From contig JAUPFV010000002.1 in the NCBI GenBank assembly GCA_036936605.1, positions 125,286,376 through 125,350,375 on the forward strand: a DNA stretch of 64,000 nt, in the 5' to 3' direction. This DNA comes from Limnanthes douglasii subsp. nivea. Its lineage: Eukaryota > Streptophyta > Magnoliopsida > Brassicales > Limnanthaceae. The translations under genes and the position numbers were made by a program. Below are positions 33,901 to 43,969 of the stretch, piece after piece. The first letter of the stretch is position 1; each line of letters starts with the position of its first letter. The notes below the pieces were generated by a model, which made no database searches, was not told the DNA's origin, and worked only from the letters and a program-made list of their open reading frames with translations.

Positions 33901-35919
33901 TACGGCAAATTGGCTGAGAGATAGCATTGTGGAGTTGTTGTGCTTCAAGTTCCGCTATCTTGCGTTTCAATTCTTTCAGCTGCAAAAATGATAGCAAACT
34001 TTTTATAAACATATTAAGTGCTGATTGTAGTGATTATTTAAGGTTCAAGTCATACTTACTTCTCTGGCCTGTTTTTCTATTTTTCGCTCGTACTTGTTCT
34101 TGTCGGCGTATGTCTTCAAACGCTTTGATTGAGCAGCAATATCGGGATTAGGACCTCTGCGTTTGAGTACATAATCACCGATTGTTTCACTCATACTGGT
34201 TGTGTCGGTGTCGGAGTGCTCTTGCCTGGATTTGCCTTTCGGTTGTGGTGGAATCGTTTTCTTTGGGAGTCTTGGTGGTGGAATCGATGGCTCGGGTGGT
34301 GTTGGTTGTTCGAGTGTGGGAGACATCACCTTATTCGTTACATTCTGTGATGCTCGTCTCCTTTGTTTTGGTTTTGATGCTGTGCTTTTCGTCCTCTTCC
34401 TAGGTCTTTCTTCCGGTGACGTAGGTACCGTTACTTCTGCATCTTCACCATCTTCTCTTTCTCCGAAAGCTTCAATTTCAGCCTCGGTAAGCTGTAATGG
34501 ACCTTCTAAAACCTACCAACAGATGCACATGTAAGTAAATTAATTGTTTCGAAAGTATGAGGGTGTACACAAACAAATTGTTTTTTATAAACAGTTTGCA
34601 TCACATGATGCGAAATGTGTGATTTTAAATCACATTTCGCATCCTGAGCTGCAAAATGCGTATGGGACAATATAATGCGAACTAAATGTAAACCATATGA
34701 TGCGAACTAAGTGTGAACCATATGATGCGAACTAAGTGTAAACCATATGATGCGAAGTGTGTTGAAATAGAAGCTGCGAAGTAAAATTCATATCAGGCTG
34801 CGAAATGACTAATACATTTTTCTAAGCAAAACGCATGATATGCTGCGAACTGTATGCACCCCCAGTTCAATACATATATAAAGCTTATACCTGGTCATTA
34901 TCCAGGTACGGTGTTCTGAGAAGATATGTCATGGTTGATGCTTGGCACTCTAACCCCAACCATTTGAAAAACCTTGGTATCGAGGTTGGCTTCGCTACCT
35001 CGTTGCCGATTGTTGTGTGCTCCATGATGAAGGGCTGCATGGGGACAAGTTTTATCAACACGATGCTATGTACATAACTAATTTTTATATTGAACAGATC
35101 AATCTTACAACTACAAGGGCGACGCAGCCGACTACTTTATCAGCTCTTTCTACTGCTAAGCAACTCCTGATAGACTGTCGAAGCTTGAACAGTATTGATC
35201 CAGCCCAGTCATAATTGTTTATTCTGTTGAGGTCTTCAACGTAATAAACCGTGCTCCAGCCCAGGATATCTCCAGATACGGAGTAGAACAGCATGGAGCA
35301 CAAAAACAGTATCAACAGCCTCGCCACGTCTTCCAATTCATGCTCCCCTCCTTCGTCTATGGCCTTCTATATACCCTCATGTAAAACCAATGACAACATG
35401 CTGTGTTAGAAATGTACAGAATCTTGCTTTATAAAGATGAAGTCCATTTTAGACGTACCTTTATAATGGCATTTGTTATTGTTTTGGTATTACTAGCTGC
35501 TACTTTCCTGCCAGTTTTACCCATGAAGTATTTATTCATCATCCTTGATTCGTCCTCCTCACTTGGTGCATACTTGTTGTGAAAAGCTCCGGTTTTTGTT
35601 AACTCCATTTTCTGGGTGCCATGCCTCAACCCGAATATGATCTTGATATCATTTTCAGTTAGCTTTATATACTTGTTGCCAATCCTAAAGGTGTCTCTTT
35701 CCAGAGAGAATCTCTCGATGATATACTGAATGATTGTGTAGAATTTTTTCCTTGGCAGCTCTTCCTCATTACGGATTTCGAACGCCGTTTTCAGAAGCGT
35801 GTAGAAGGGTGTGTTTCTTGCAGCTTCAATGTGGGCCCTTGTAATACGCATTTCTTTGAGTAGCTTCAGAAGGCTCACCAACCCTGATCTGTAGTAGCTA
35901 GGTTTTGTTGTCATACTTT
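30973..35919 (-). pseudogene. Ulp1-like cysteine peptidase gene of the MULE (Kaonashi type)
   Basis: Ten exons can be traced on the minus strand from splice signals: 35919-35459, about 35366-35109, 35033-34891, about 34513-34060, 33979-33722, 33501-32614, 32354-32031, 31947-31837, 31767-31534 and about 31222-30973. The ATG is probably at 35914. The first two exons match the DUF1985-type N-terminal domain of plant Ulp1-like proteins. The middle is charged, coiled-coil and then Gln-rich. The C-terminal peptidase has the His motif NHWTLLVID and Cys motif VDCGVFVCKYAMD. The usual acidic residue after the His motif reads Asn (NYNSL). A stop in the Gln tract (about 33427), TAA and TGA just before the Cys motif, and a final frame change indicate loss of function. 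Relatives remove SUMO-like tags. Confidence 0.8.
33060..33500 (-). repeat. CAA/CAG-rich tract encoding poly-glutamine
   Basis: About 145 codons of the Ulp1-like gene are mostly CAA or CAG, broken by repeated EEHPQQQ segments. On the plus strand it appears as TTG/CTG runs and opens long spurious frames of Leu or Val. One in-frame TAA is present near 33427. Confidence 0.85.
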
Positions 35920-36639
35920 CTGCACAAACACAAATCAGTTGGAATGTCACAAATAGTTCGCATCACAAGCTGCGAATTGTATACATATAAATATTGTTTT
36001 AACAGACAATTCGCAGCTCAAGCTGCGAATTGTTTTTAAATAAGTATAAACATACAATCGAGCTGCGAATTGCTTGCATAGTGGGTGATCAGGATGCGAA
36101 CTGTTACACTTTTTACATGCACGTTGCAGGGATCTGGGAATTATGCAACAAACACCAAAATCAACAATGAACTACCTAATGCAGATCTAACATACATAAT
36201 ATTTCTCAGGAGAGTATTAGTATTACATGCAACTAAAATTCTACCCTGGCTTCGACTATAAACCCATAAACTGAGCAACTATCGTCTGTAGATACTTCAT
36301 TCTAGTATAAAAAGCAACGCCTATCGTGAATTAAGAGAAAAAAGTGGTTCAAATTCGTAAAAAACGGCATACCTGTTAAATTTCACCGGCCGGAGAACGA
36401 GATTGAAGCTTTCAAAGACGACTTCACGACAACTTTGTCGAACGAGATTGAAGGTGTGTAGTCTGAGTGAGTAAAAGACGGTGACCGGTGCGATTGCGTT
36501 GAAGGTGCGAACGGTGAGAAGCTGTAGGGGTTTTGGGTTTGAGAGAGAGAGTATCACGAAGTTGAACGGTTTGTTTTATGGTGGTTTCTAAAATTAGAAT
36601 TTTGCGTTTGTTTAGGGTGATAGGAAGGTCGAAAAAGTG

Positions 36640-36781
36640 GGTTGGAATTGAAAAGTGGGTATATATAGTGGAAGGGTATTTTTGTCCAATTTATTAGTCT
36701 GGGTATTAAATAACACTATGTTAAAAGCGGGTACCGCCGGGTAATAAGATAGTTGAGTAGGTATTTTCAGGTACTTTTCTC
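36640..36781 (-). repeat. right terminal inverted repeat of the large MULE
   Basis: The reverse complement reads GTACCTGAAAATACCTACTC, then AACTATCTTATTACCC and later TTTAATACCCAG, paralleling the left terminus. Alignment is good for the outer 40 bp and loose further in. Confidence 0.75.
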
Positions 36782-36790
36782 TTTTAAATT

Positions 36791-37835
36791 TGTGATTGGT
36801 TTGGGGTTGTTTGATTTTTTTTATAAATGTATTTTAAATTGAGATGGAGAGAAGAATAAGAGATTTTAAATTTGTGGATGGTTTGGAGTTGTTTAGTTTT
36901 TTTATAAATGTATTTTAAATAGAAAATAGAACTGCTTATAAAATTATTTGGAACTACTTAAAATTCGGACCGGTTAGCATTTTGGTCAATGTTTTAACCA
37001 AAGCTTTAGACTTACCCGTTGCTTAGTTATCCAAATTTTAACTGACACCTTCGCTTTTTCAATAACTGACACCTTCGCTTTTTCAATAATGGATATAGAT
37101 AATCGTCTGTCAATGTCATATTTCCAAACTTTGCAAATTTCATAACTTAGTTTTGGATTTCCAAAGTTTGCAGGTTCTATAAATCTTTTTTTTGGTGGAA
37201 TGGTTCTATAAATCTAATCTCGTGTAGCGTGTTGAAAGGTTTCAACAAATAATCTTTCCATTTTAATTTTATTTCGCCCTTTCAAATTTATTTTTAAAAA
37301 AATATTTTTTCTTTTTAATTTTTTATTCTTCTAAAACTAGTTTGTTTTTTTTATCTAATTCCCTTTCTATCTCACCTATATTTTCGGAGAAAAGACAGAA
37401 ATAATAGGGTCGGTGAGCAGACCACAATAGTACAGGAAAAAGATGAAGAAAAGTACTGAAAAACTAACAGAAAAAGATTCACTATGGATTTACATTTGAA
37501 GGAAAAGATGAAGAGAAGCACTGGAGAAGTAACAGAAAAAGATTCACTATGGATTTACATTCGAAGGAGAAGATGAAGAAAAGTGCTGCAAAATTAAGAG
37601 AAAAAGATTCACTCTTTAAAGAGTTCTTGGGAGATTCATTCTCAGGCAAATGACGTTGCACTAGCAACATCATCTTCAGAGCCAACCTATCATCCTCTTG
37701 TGCATAAGACATGATTTCAAGGGGTAAAATGAGAAGCTTGACAAGCCAAAATTGCTGTACCTATCCTATTTAAAAATCTAAACAAATAAAGTCGGAATGT
37801 GTCGCATGTTTTATTTCAGTAATATTTGATCAAAC
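36791..37835. other. spacer with short tandem repeats, no gene
   Basis: A diverged duplication (GATTTTAAATTTGTG(G)ATGG... at 36781 and 36862) flanks the MULE. A 25-bp duplication (TGACACCTTCGCTTTTTCAA) lies at about 37041-37087. At 37420-37615 about three 65-bp units carry AAAAAGATTCACTATGG (37471, 37536, 37601). Confidence 0.6.
37420..37615 (+). repeat. 65-bp tandem repeat, about three copies
   Basis: AAAAAGATTCACT recurs at 37471, 37536 and 37601, with GATGAAGAAAAG and ACTG(A/G)(A/G)... words between. Confidence 0.8.
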
Positions 37836-38401
37836 TGTAGGGAAAAATAATCCCACGAATGCGGAAATAAGAACAAACAAGAGAAAAAGAATTTAACGTG
37901 GTTCGGCTAATTTGCCTACGTCCACGGGAGAAAAATAAGAATGACTATAACTCAAAAATATTACAAGGATTGGAGTCTCACTCCATACACTCAAGAGTTA
38001 TACACTCACTTTTCTCACCCCAAATATTATACCCAAAGAGAATAGTAATTTCACAAATTACTCAAACAAATTCTCCTAAACACTACCCGTATTTCTCTCT
38101 CACTCAAAGTGTTTCTCTCTAAATTGTGTCACACACAATATTGCACTCTAGAATGTTTCTTTCAAGTGCTTCAAGTGATGGCTCTCCAAGACCAACTCAT
38201 GGTCTTATTTATAGCAAAACAAGGCTTACAAAAGAAGCCAATTTAGCTTCCAAATGAAGCTAGTGGTTGCTTGCAAGAAACCCACTTGCATTAAATGAAA
38301 GGAGGTTGCTTGTAAGTTACCCTTCATTTAATGCTTAGTTGTTTCTTGTAAGAAACCAAAAGGTAGGGCCCACAATATTAAATGTGAGAAAGAAGTGAGC
38401 A
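37836..38401 (-). repeat. 3' LTR of copia element 1
   Basis: It runs from TGTAGGGAAAAATAATCC to GAAGTGAGCA on the plus strand, 566 bp. It matches 42414-42979 with about nine substitutions and no indels. A minus-strand TATA region is present (plus-strand GGTCTTATTTATAGC at 38202). Confidence 0.95.
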
Positions 38402-38469
38402 GGCCCTACAAATCTCTCCCGCCTGCTCAGGAGGAGAGTGTTACGAGTCCGGCAATCTTTGTGCACACA

Positions 38470-41400
38470 TCAAGCTTTTGTTTCGGCAGTGACTGTCATC
38501 ATATCTGATCCATTGTCATCAGTGTGGATCTTCTCAATACCCAGCTGCTTTGACTCTAAGGTTTCACGAATCCAATGGTACCGAACATCAATATGTTTCG
38601 ATCTCGAATGCAAACTTGGATTTTTGCTAAGATGAATGGCGCTTTGACTATCGCAGTGGAGAGTATAGGTTTCTTGATTGAGGCCCAACTCTATAAGAAA
38701 CTTCTTTAACCATAAAAGTTCTTTACTAGCTTCAGTAATGGCAATATATTCAGCCTCGGTAGTGGATAATGCAACACATTTTTGTAATCTTGATTGCCAC
38801 GAAATTGCTCCCCCTGAAAACGTCATCAAATATCCCGAAATAGATTTCCTACTATCAACATCACCGGCCATATCTGAATCCGTGTAGCCTTCAAGAATAG
38901 GTTTACCATTTCCAAAACATAAACATAATTGAGATGTTCCTCGAAGATACATGAATATCCATTTTACAGCTTCCCAATGCTCTTTTCCAAGATTAGATAA
39001 AAATCGGCTGACTACTCCGACAGCATGAGCAATATCAGGTCTTGTACAAACCATGGCATACATCAAACTGCCAACAGCTGAAGAGTAAGGTATTTTATTC
39101 ATTTCTTCCATCTCACTTTCTTTTGTAGGTGATTGCTTGGAAGAAAGTTTAAAATGCCCTGCAAGTGGAGAAGTAACAGGTTTCGCTTTGCTCATGCTGA
39201 ATCTTTCTAAAACCTTCTCAATATATTTTTCCTGGGACAACCATAATTTGTTGTTCACCCTATCTCGAGTGATTTTTATCCCAAGAATTTGCTTTGCGGG
39301 ACCCAAATTCTTCATTGCGAAAGATTTGCTGAGCTCCATCTTCAACTTCTCTATCTTTCCAATATCACGACCAACAATCAACATATCATCCACGTAGAGC
39401 ATAAGGATGATAAAATTATTTTCAGAAAATATCTTAATGAAAACACAATGGTCAGATGAAGTCTTATTATACCCGTGTTCCACCATGAAGGAATCGAACC
39501 TTTTGTACCACTGTCGTGGGGCTTGTTTGAGACCGTACAAACTCTTCTTTAGTTTGCAGACCAAATGCTCTTTATCTTTAGTCTCAAATCCTTCAGGTTG
39601 CTTCATGTAAATTTCTTCTTCCAAATCACCATGGAGAAAGGCAGTTTTCACATCAAGTTGTTCAACTTCCAAATTCAAGCTAGCAGCTATTCCAAGAACA
39701 ACACGAATAGATGACATTTTTACTACAGGTGAAAATATTTCTTCAAAATCAATACCTTTTCTCTGACCAAATCCTTTGACAACCAGCCGCGCCTTGTATC
39801 TTGGTTGTGGATTTCCTTCTTCAGTCTTCAGCTTAAACACCCATTTATTGCTAAGTGCTTTCTTCCCTTTTGGTAACTCTACCAAATCGTATGTGTGGTT
39901 CTCATGCAATGACTTCATCTCTTCTTGCATGGCTTTCCACCACTCCTTCTTTTGAATGTGCAGCACAGCTTCTTCAAAACATTCAGGTTCTCCCCCGTCA
40001 GTAAGCAACACGTACTCATTTGTTGGGTATCTACTCGAAGGTCGACGATCTCTAATGGATCTTCTCAAATGGGGTTCTTCAGTATGGTTTCCTTCAACGT
40101 CAACTGTTTCTTCATGGTCGGGAGCCTCGCCATGATCCTCATACTCAACTGGAAATGGTGCATCCGGAACTAAGTCAATTTTAGTATTGATATCTGATTT
40201 TGTATTCTCGTCGTTCTTCATATCCCCAAGAGTTTGGTCTTCGAAGAACACAACATCTCTACTTCGAACAACTTTTCTACTTCTTGGATTCCAAAGTCTA
40301 TAACCAAACTCATCATGTCCGTAACCAAGAAATATGCATTCTTTGGTTTTCTCATCCAGCTTGGATCTTTCATCTCGAGGGACATGTACGAACGCCTTAC
40401 AACCAAACACCTTCAAGTGTTTGTAACTTATGTCTTTCCCGGTCCATATTCTTTCGGGAATTGCACCATCTAAAGGAACTAAAGGGGATAAGTTGACAGG
40501 ATCTACCGCCGTCATCAATGCTTCACCCCAGAAGGACTTTGACAATCTTGAATGGGAGAGCATACACACGATCTTGTTACAAATAGTTCTATTCATTCTT
40601 TCTGCAACACCATTATGTTGCGGGGTCTTGGGTACCGATCTCTCAAGCCTGATACCATGAACTCTGCAATATTCTTCAAATGGTCCAATGTATTCACCAC
40701 CATTGTCGGATCGAATACATTTCAAAAGTTTTCCAGTTTGCCTTTCAACGTTGGCATGAAACTTCTTGAATACTTCTAACACCTGATCTTTGGTCTTCAA
40801 AGGATAAGCCCACACCTTTCTAGAATGATCGTCAATGAATGTGACAAAGTATAATGATCCGCCGATACTTCTGTCACCCATAGAACATACATTTGTATGT
40901 ATTAGATCAAGAATATTATTCTTTCTATGTGGTCGTCCTGCTCGAAATGCGACTCTGTGTTGTTTTCCTACCAAACAATGAGTGCATTGCTTTAAATGAA
41001 TATTTGGAAGATTCGGTAGAAGATTTTCTTTTGTGAGAATTTTAAGTCCCTTCTCACTCATATGACCAAGTCTGGCGTGCCATAATTTCGCCGATTCTTC
41101 ATATTTGATCGCATTTGCTTCTACTCCACTTGATTGTTTTGTTTGCATATAATACAAACGATCAATCTTCTTACCTCTGGCCACGACCAGATTTCCTTTC
41201 TTAAGCTTCCAAACTCCATTGCCAAATGTGTTTTCGTATCCCATATCGTCAAGTTGACCAGTAGAGATCAAATTGATACGGATGTCTGGAACATGTCGAA
41301 CATCTTTTAATAACAGCTTGCAACCGCTGCTAGTTTCCAGTGTTGCATCACCTCGACCAACAATTTCACATCTTGCCTCATTTCCCATCTTGACAAAACC

Positions 41401-42363
41401 GAACTCACCACTTGTGTAAGTGGTCAAAAGACTTCTATCGGCTGTTACATGGAATGATGCTCCAGAATCAATCATCCATGTGTCTTGGCATGCGAGGTTG
41501 ACACGTCCATCGTAAAAAATTAGGTATGTTTCACCATCGTTGGAAATGACAGCTGCATTTCCTCTATTGTCTTCATTATTTTCCTTAGCCTCTTTTTCTC
41601 TCAACTTCCAACAATCCTTCTTAAAATGTCCAGGTTTATGACAGTTGCAAGTGAAGTTGCCTCTTGACTTTGATCTGCCTCTAAACTTGCTTTTGTTTCG
41701 CCTGTCTCTGGAGAAATTTTTGTTTCTAGTTCTTCCTCTCTCCGTGACTAGTGCTTGTCCTTGAGGGTGGCTGAAAGAGCTTTGCTCCGCTCTTCTTTTG
41801 CCTTCTCTGTTGATACTTTCCTTTACCATGCTTAACGTCACCTTTCCTTGTGGTGCTGAATTGCTAAGAGCTACCACAAGTGTTTCCCAGCTATCCGGCA
41901 AAGAACTTAACAAAATCAACGCTTGAATTTCTTCAGCTAGGGCCAGCTCCATGTTCGTCAAATTGTCGAGAATCTCGTCAAATTTCGCCAAGTGGTCAGA
42001 TACACTTTGCCCATCATAAAGTTTCAGGTTCACAAGTCTCCTTATGATGAAAGCTTTATTTTGAGCATTTTTGGGCTCATACATTTCTTCTAAATGCTTC
42101 CATAATTTGAAAGCATCAGTTTCTTTTGCGGTGTCGCGAATCGGTCTTGTTTCAACCCACTGTCGAATCACACTAACAGCTTTACGGTTGAGTTTCTTCC
42201 AATCTGCTTCACTTGTTGCACCTTGTTTGACCCATTTTAGTTCAATGGGATCAAACAAGTCTTTACAGTACAACAAATCTTCCATCATGGTTTTCCAAAT
42301 GGAATAATTTGTTTCCGTGAGTAAGATCATGGAATTGCCACCAATATTCGTACGTTCCTCCAT
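38470..42363 (-). CDS. copia gag-pol polyprotein, 1297 aa
   Basis: One open frame, ATG at 42363. Gag occupies residues 1-235, with a zinc knuckle CNCHKPGHFKKDC at about 239 whose first Cys spacing is unusual (C-X-C). Protease has WMIDSGASFH (about 297). The integrase zinc region is LWHARLGH...CTHC (427-463). The integrase core has DLIHTNVCSM (about 485), RSDNGGEY (552) and HNGVAERMNR (584). RT has KTAFLHGDLEEEIYMKQPEG and YVDDMLIVG. RNase H has EGYTDSDMAGDVDSRKS and TTEAEYIA. It would be self-cleaved to package, copy and insert the element. The first integrase acidic residue, Asp in relatives (DVC), reads Asn, so integration may be lost despite the open frame. Confidence 0.95.
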   Translation of the reverse strand: MEERTNIGGNSMILLTETNYSIWKTMMEDLLYCKDLFDPIELKWVKQGATSEADWKKLNRKAVSVIRQWVETRPIRDTAKETDAFKLWKHLEEMYEPKNAQNKAFIIRRLVNLKLYDGQSVSDHLAKFDEILDNLTNMELALAEEIQALILLSSLPDSWETLVVALSNSAPQGKVTLSMVKESINREGKRRAEQSSFSHPQGQALVTERGRTRNKNFSRDRRNKSKFRGRSKSRGNFTCNCHKPGHFKKDCWKLREKEAKENNEDNRGNAAVISNDGETYLIFYDGRVNLACQDTWMIDSGASFHVTADRSLLTTYTSGEFGFVKMGNEARCEIVGRGDATLETSSGCKLLLKDVRHVPDIRINLISTGQLDDMGYENTFGNGVWKLKKGNLVVARGKKIDRLYYMQTKQSSGVEANAIKYEESAKLWHARLGHMSEKGLKILTKENLLPNLPNIHLKQCTHCLVGKQHRVAFRAGRPHRKNNILDLIHTNVCSMGDRSIGGSLYFVTFIDDHSRKVWAYPLKTKDQVLEVFKKFHANVERQTGKLLKCIRSDNGGEYIGPFEEYCRVHGIRLERSVPKTPQHNGVAERMNRTICNKIVCMLSHSRLSKSFWGEALMTAVDPVNLSPLVPLDGAIPERIWTGKDISYKHLKVFGCKAFVHVPRDERSKLDEKTKECIFLGYGHDEFGYRLWNPRSRKVVRSRDVVFFEDQTLGDMKNDENTKSDINTKIDLVPDAPFPVEYEDHGEAPDHEETVDVEGNHTEEPHLRRSIRDRRPSSRYPTNEYVLLTDGGEPECFEEAVLHIQKKEWWKAMQEEMKSLHENHTYDLVELPKGKKALSNKWVFKLKTEEGNPQPRYKARLVVKGFGQRKGIDFEEIFSPVVKMSSIRVVLGIAASLNLEVEQLDVKTAFLHGDLEEEIYMKQPEGFETKDKEHLVCKLKKSLYGLKQAPRQWYKRFDSFMVEHGYNKTSSDHCVFIKIFSENNFIILMLYVDDMLIVGRDIGKIEKLKMELSKSFAMKNLGPAKQILGIKITRDRVNNKLWLSQEKYIEKVLERFSMSKAKPVTSPLAGHFKLSSKQSPTKESEMEEMNKIPYSSAVGSLMYAMVCTRPDIAHAVGVVSRFLSNLGKEHWEAVKWIFMYLRGTSQLCLCFGNGKPILEGYTDSDMAGDVDSRKSISGYLMTFSGGAISWQSRLQKCVALSTTEAEYIAITEASKELLWLKKFLIELGLNQETYTLHCDSQSAIHLSKNPSLHSRSKHIDVRYHWIRETLESKQLGIEKIHTDDNGSDMMTVTAETKA

Positions 42364-42400
42364 TTTATACGAAGAAGAAGGATATGGAACTACAAGTTGG

Positions 42401-42411
42401 CTCTGATACCA
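42401..42411 (-). other. primer binding site, initiator tRNA-Met
   Basis: The minus strand reads TGGTATCAGAG two bases inside the 5' LTR, the usual copia primer site. Confidence 0.9.
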
Positions 42412-42413
42412 GT

Positions 42414-42979
42414 TGTAGGGAAAAATAATCCCACGAATGCGGAAATAAGAACAAACAAGAGAAAAAGAATTTAACGTGGTTCGGCTAATTTGCCTACGTC
42501 CACTGGAGAAAAATAAGAATGACTATAACTCAAAAATATTACAAGGATTGGAGTCTCACTCCATACACTCAAGAGTTATACACTCACTTTTCTCACCCCA
42601 AATATTATACCCAAAGAGAATAGTAATTTCACAAATTACTCAAACAAATTCTCCTAAACACTACCCGTATTTCTCTCTCACTCAAAGTGTTTCTCTCTAA
42701 ATTGTGTCACACACAATATTGCACTCTAGAATGTTACTTTCAAGTGCTTCAAGTGATGGCTCTCCAAGACCAACTCATGGTCTTATTTATAGCAAAACAA
42801 GACTTACAAAAGAAGCCACTTTAGCTTCTAAATGAAGCTAGTGGTTGCTTGCAAGAAACCCACTTACATTAAATGAAAGGAGGTTGCTTGTAAGTTACCC
42901 TTCATTTAATGCTTAGTTGTTTCTTGTAAGAAACCAAAAAGTAGGACCCACAATATTAAATGTGAGAGAGAAGTGAGCA
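42414..42979 (-). repeat. 5' LTR of copia element 1
   Basis: 566 bp, same ends as the 3' LTR. It would carry promoter and transcription start for gag-pol. Confidence 0.95.
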
Positions 42980-43965
42980 ACCTAAAAGGTTTGAGACTTG
43001 GAGAGAGATTTGCTGAGATGTGTGGAGCTTTGTCTCTCTTCTAAAGCTTAAAAATATGGGCGATCGAGACAGTTATTCACTTGGTTCCGTAATTGGATTC
43101 AACAGAACGGGGATTAAAGTCTTATGGTATGGTAGCCAAACCTTTTTTTTTATTTAAAACCGAACTCGGCTCCTCTCCTTCAACGTCTCGTTACTACCGG
43201 AAGCGCAGCTTGAAAGATATATTAGGATGGAGGAATATAAAATAGAGTACGGATTATAGGTGGTATCTTATTCTTAGTTTGGGTTTTAAACTCTTAATCT
43301 TAATGAAGGAAGGCACTAACATGTGCAGGGCAGTTGTTGACATGTGGATTATCATGCCTCATACGCGGCCCTTTGTTTATCTCGATCCAAAACTATACGT
43401 GTCTCAATATTCACACCTTCTACTTCTGAGTTCTGAGTATAATGCACTTTGTATTCTCATCTACATCAATTTGATTTACGGCTCTCTTAACATTTTCTTT
43501 AATTATGTTTAGTTCATTATTTTAATATTATAAAACTAAAATTATATTATGTGAAATTAGAAAAAAATTATTGGATATGTTATTATTTTAACTAAAAGAT
43601 AATATTTTAATAATTGCTATTGCTAATTATATTATTTTTTATCGAAGTTACGGTGATTCATACGATGAGTTTTTTTAAATCATTATCGTTATTAATTATT
43701 TATAATAAAAAGATATATATAAATATATAATTTTTAGTATACTGAAATATTTTGCTCGTTATTGTCTTATACGATTTTTCATTATAAATTTTAAAAAATA
43801 TATATATAATTCAAACAGTAAAACAATAGAATTTAAATAAAAGGATTATATTTTGTAGAGTATGTTTTTATATAAAAAAAAATATCAAATATTAAATATA
43901 TTAAAAAACGTGTAGTTATATAATCAACATTGTTTTCAAGAACTCAGTTAAACATTCTCTGCAGA
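42980..43965. other. AT-rich spacer, no gene recognised
   Basis: The first 350 bp are mixed in composition and the rest is very AT-rich. A 77-codon open frame at 43279 has no recognisable domain and I regard it as chance. Confidence 0.5.
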
Positions 43966-43969
43966 ATTA

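Larger units (their letters stand above)
25740..36110. repeat. dispersed TGCGAA hairpin motif across the MULE non-coding parts
   Basis: More than 50 copies of (A/G/C)TGCGAA(T/C)T or its complement occur in introns and spacers. Examples are 25820, 25957, 27961, 28112, 28175, 29580, 30652, 30690, 30781, 31325, 31452, 33583, 33643, 34690, 35955, 36007 and 36066. Many pair as short hairpins (AATTCGCAGC...GCTGCGAATT) and several follow TATCAGG. I saw almost none within the recognisable exons. Confidence 0.85.
25069..36781. mobile_element. 11.7-kb Mutator-like element carrying a Ulp1-like gene
   Basis: Imperfect terminal inverted repeats share TACTTAAAGTACCCACTCAA on the left and TACCTGAAAATACCTACTCAA-like sequence on the right (other strand). 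Identical 9-mers TTTTAAATT flank it (25060-25068, 36782-36790), the size expected for Mutator insertions. Inside are a MuDR-type transposase (plus), a small acidic ORF (minus) and a multi-exon Ulp1-like gene (minus), so transposase and Ulp1 genes converge. MULEs with captured Ulp1-like peptidases are known in Arabidopsis (Kaonashi) and cucurbits. This copy is a member of that class. Confidence 0.9.
37836..42979 (-). mobile_element. complete Ty1/copia element 1 (Tnt1/Tork-like)
   Basis: A 5144-bp element with two 566-bp LTRs that differ at about nine positions (1.6 percent), a PBS to initiator tRNA-Met, one uninterrupted gag-pol frame and a purine-rich tract before the 3' LTR. The flanking 5-mers (CAAAC left, ACCTA right) do not match, so no target duplication is visible. 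Low LTR divergence makes it the youngest element that can be dated here. Confidence 0.95.

Noticed and set aside
25740..36110. CRISPR-like array of regularly repeated palindromes
   Set aside because: Spacing is irregular, units vary, and the host is a plant with introns; there are no spacers of constant length.
39925..40660. Plus-strand frames of 62-98 codons within the copia gag-pol region
   Set aside because: They are antisense shadows of the 1297-codon minus-strand polyprotein.
37836..42979. A 5-bp target duplication for copia element 1
   Set aside because: Flanks CAAAC and ACCTA do not match, and small shifts of the borders do not help.
43279..43512. 77-codon open frame in the AT-rich spacer
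   Set aside because: No domain, no splice or promoter context, composition as expected by chance.
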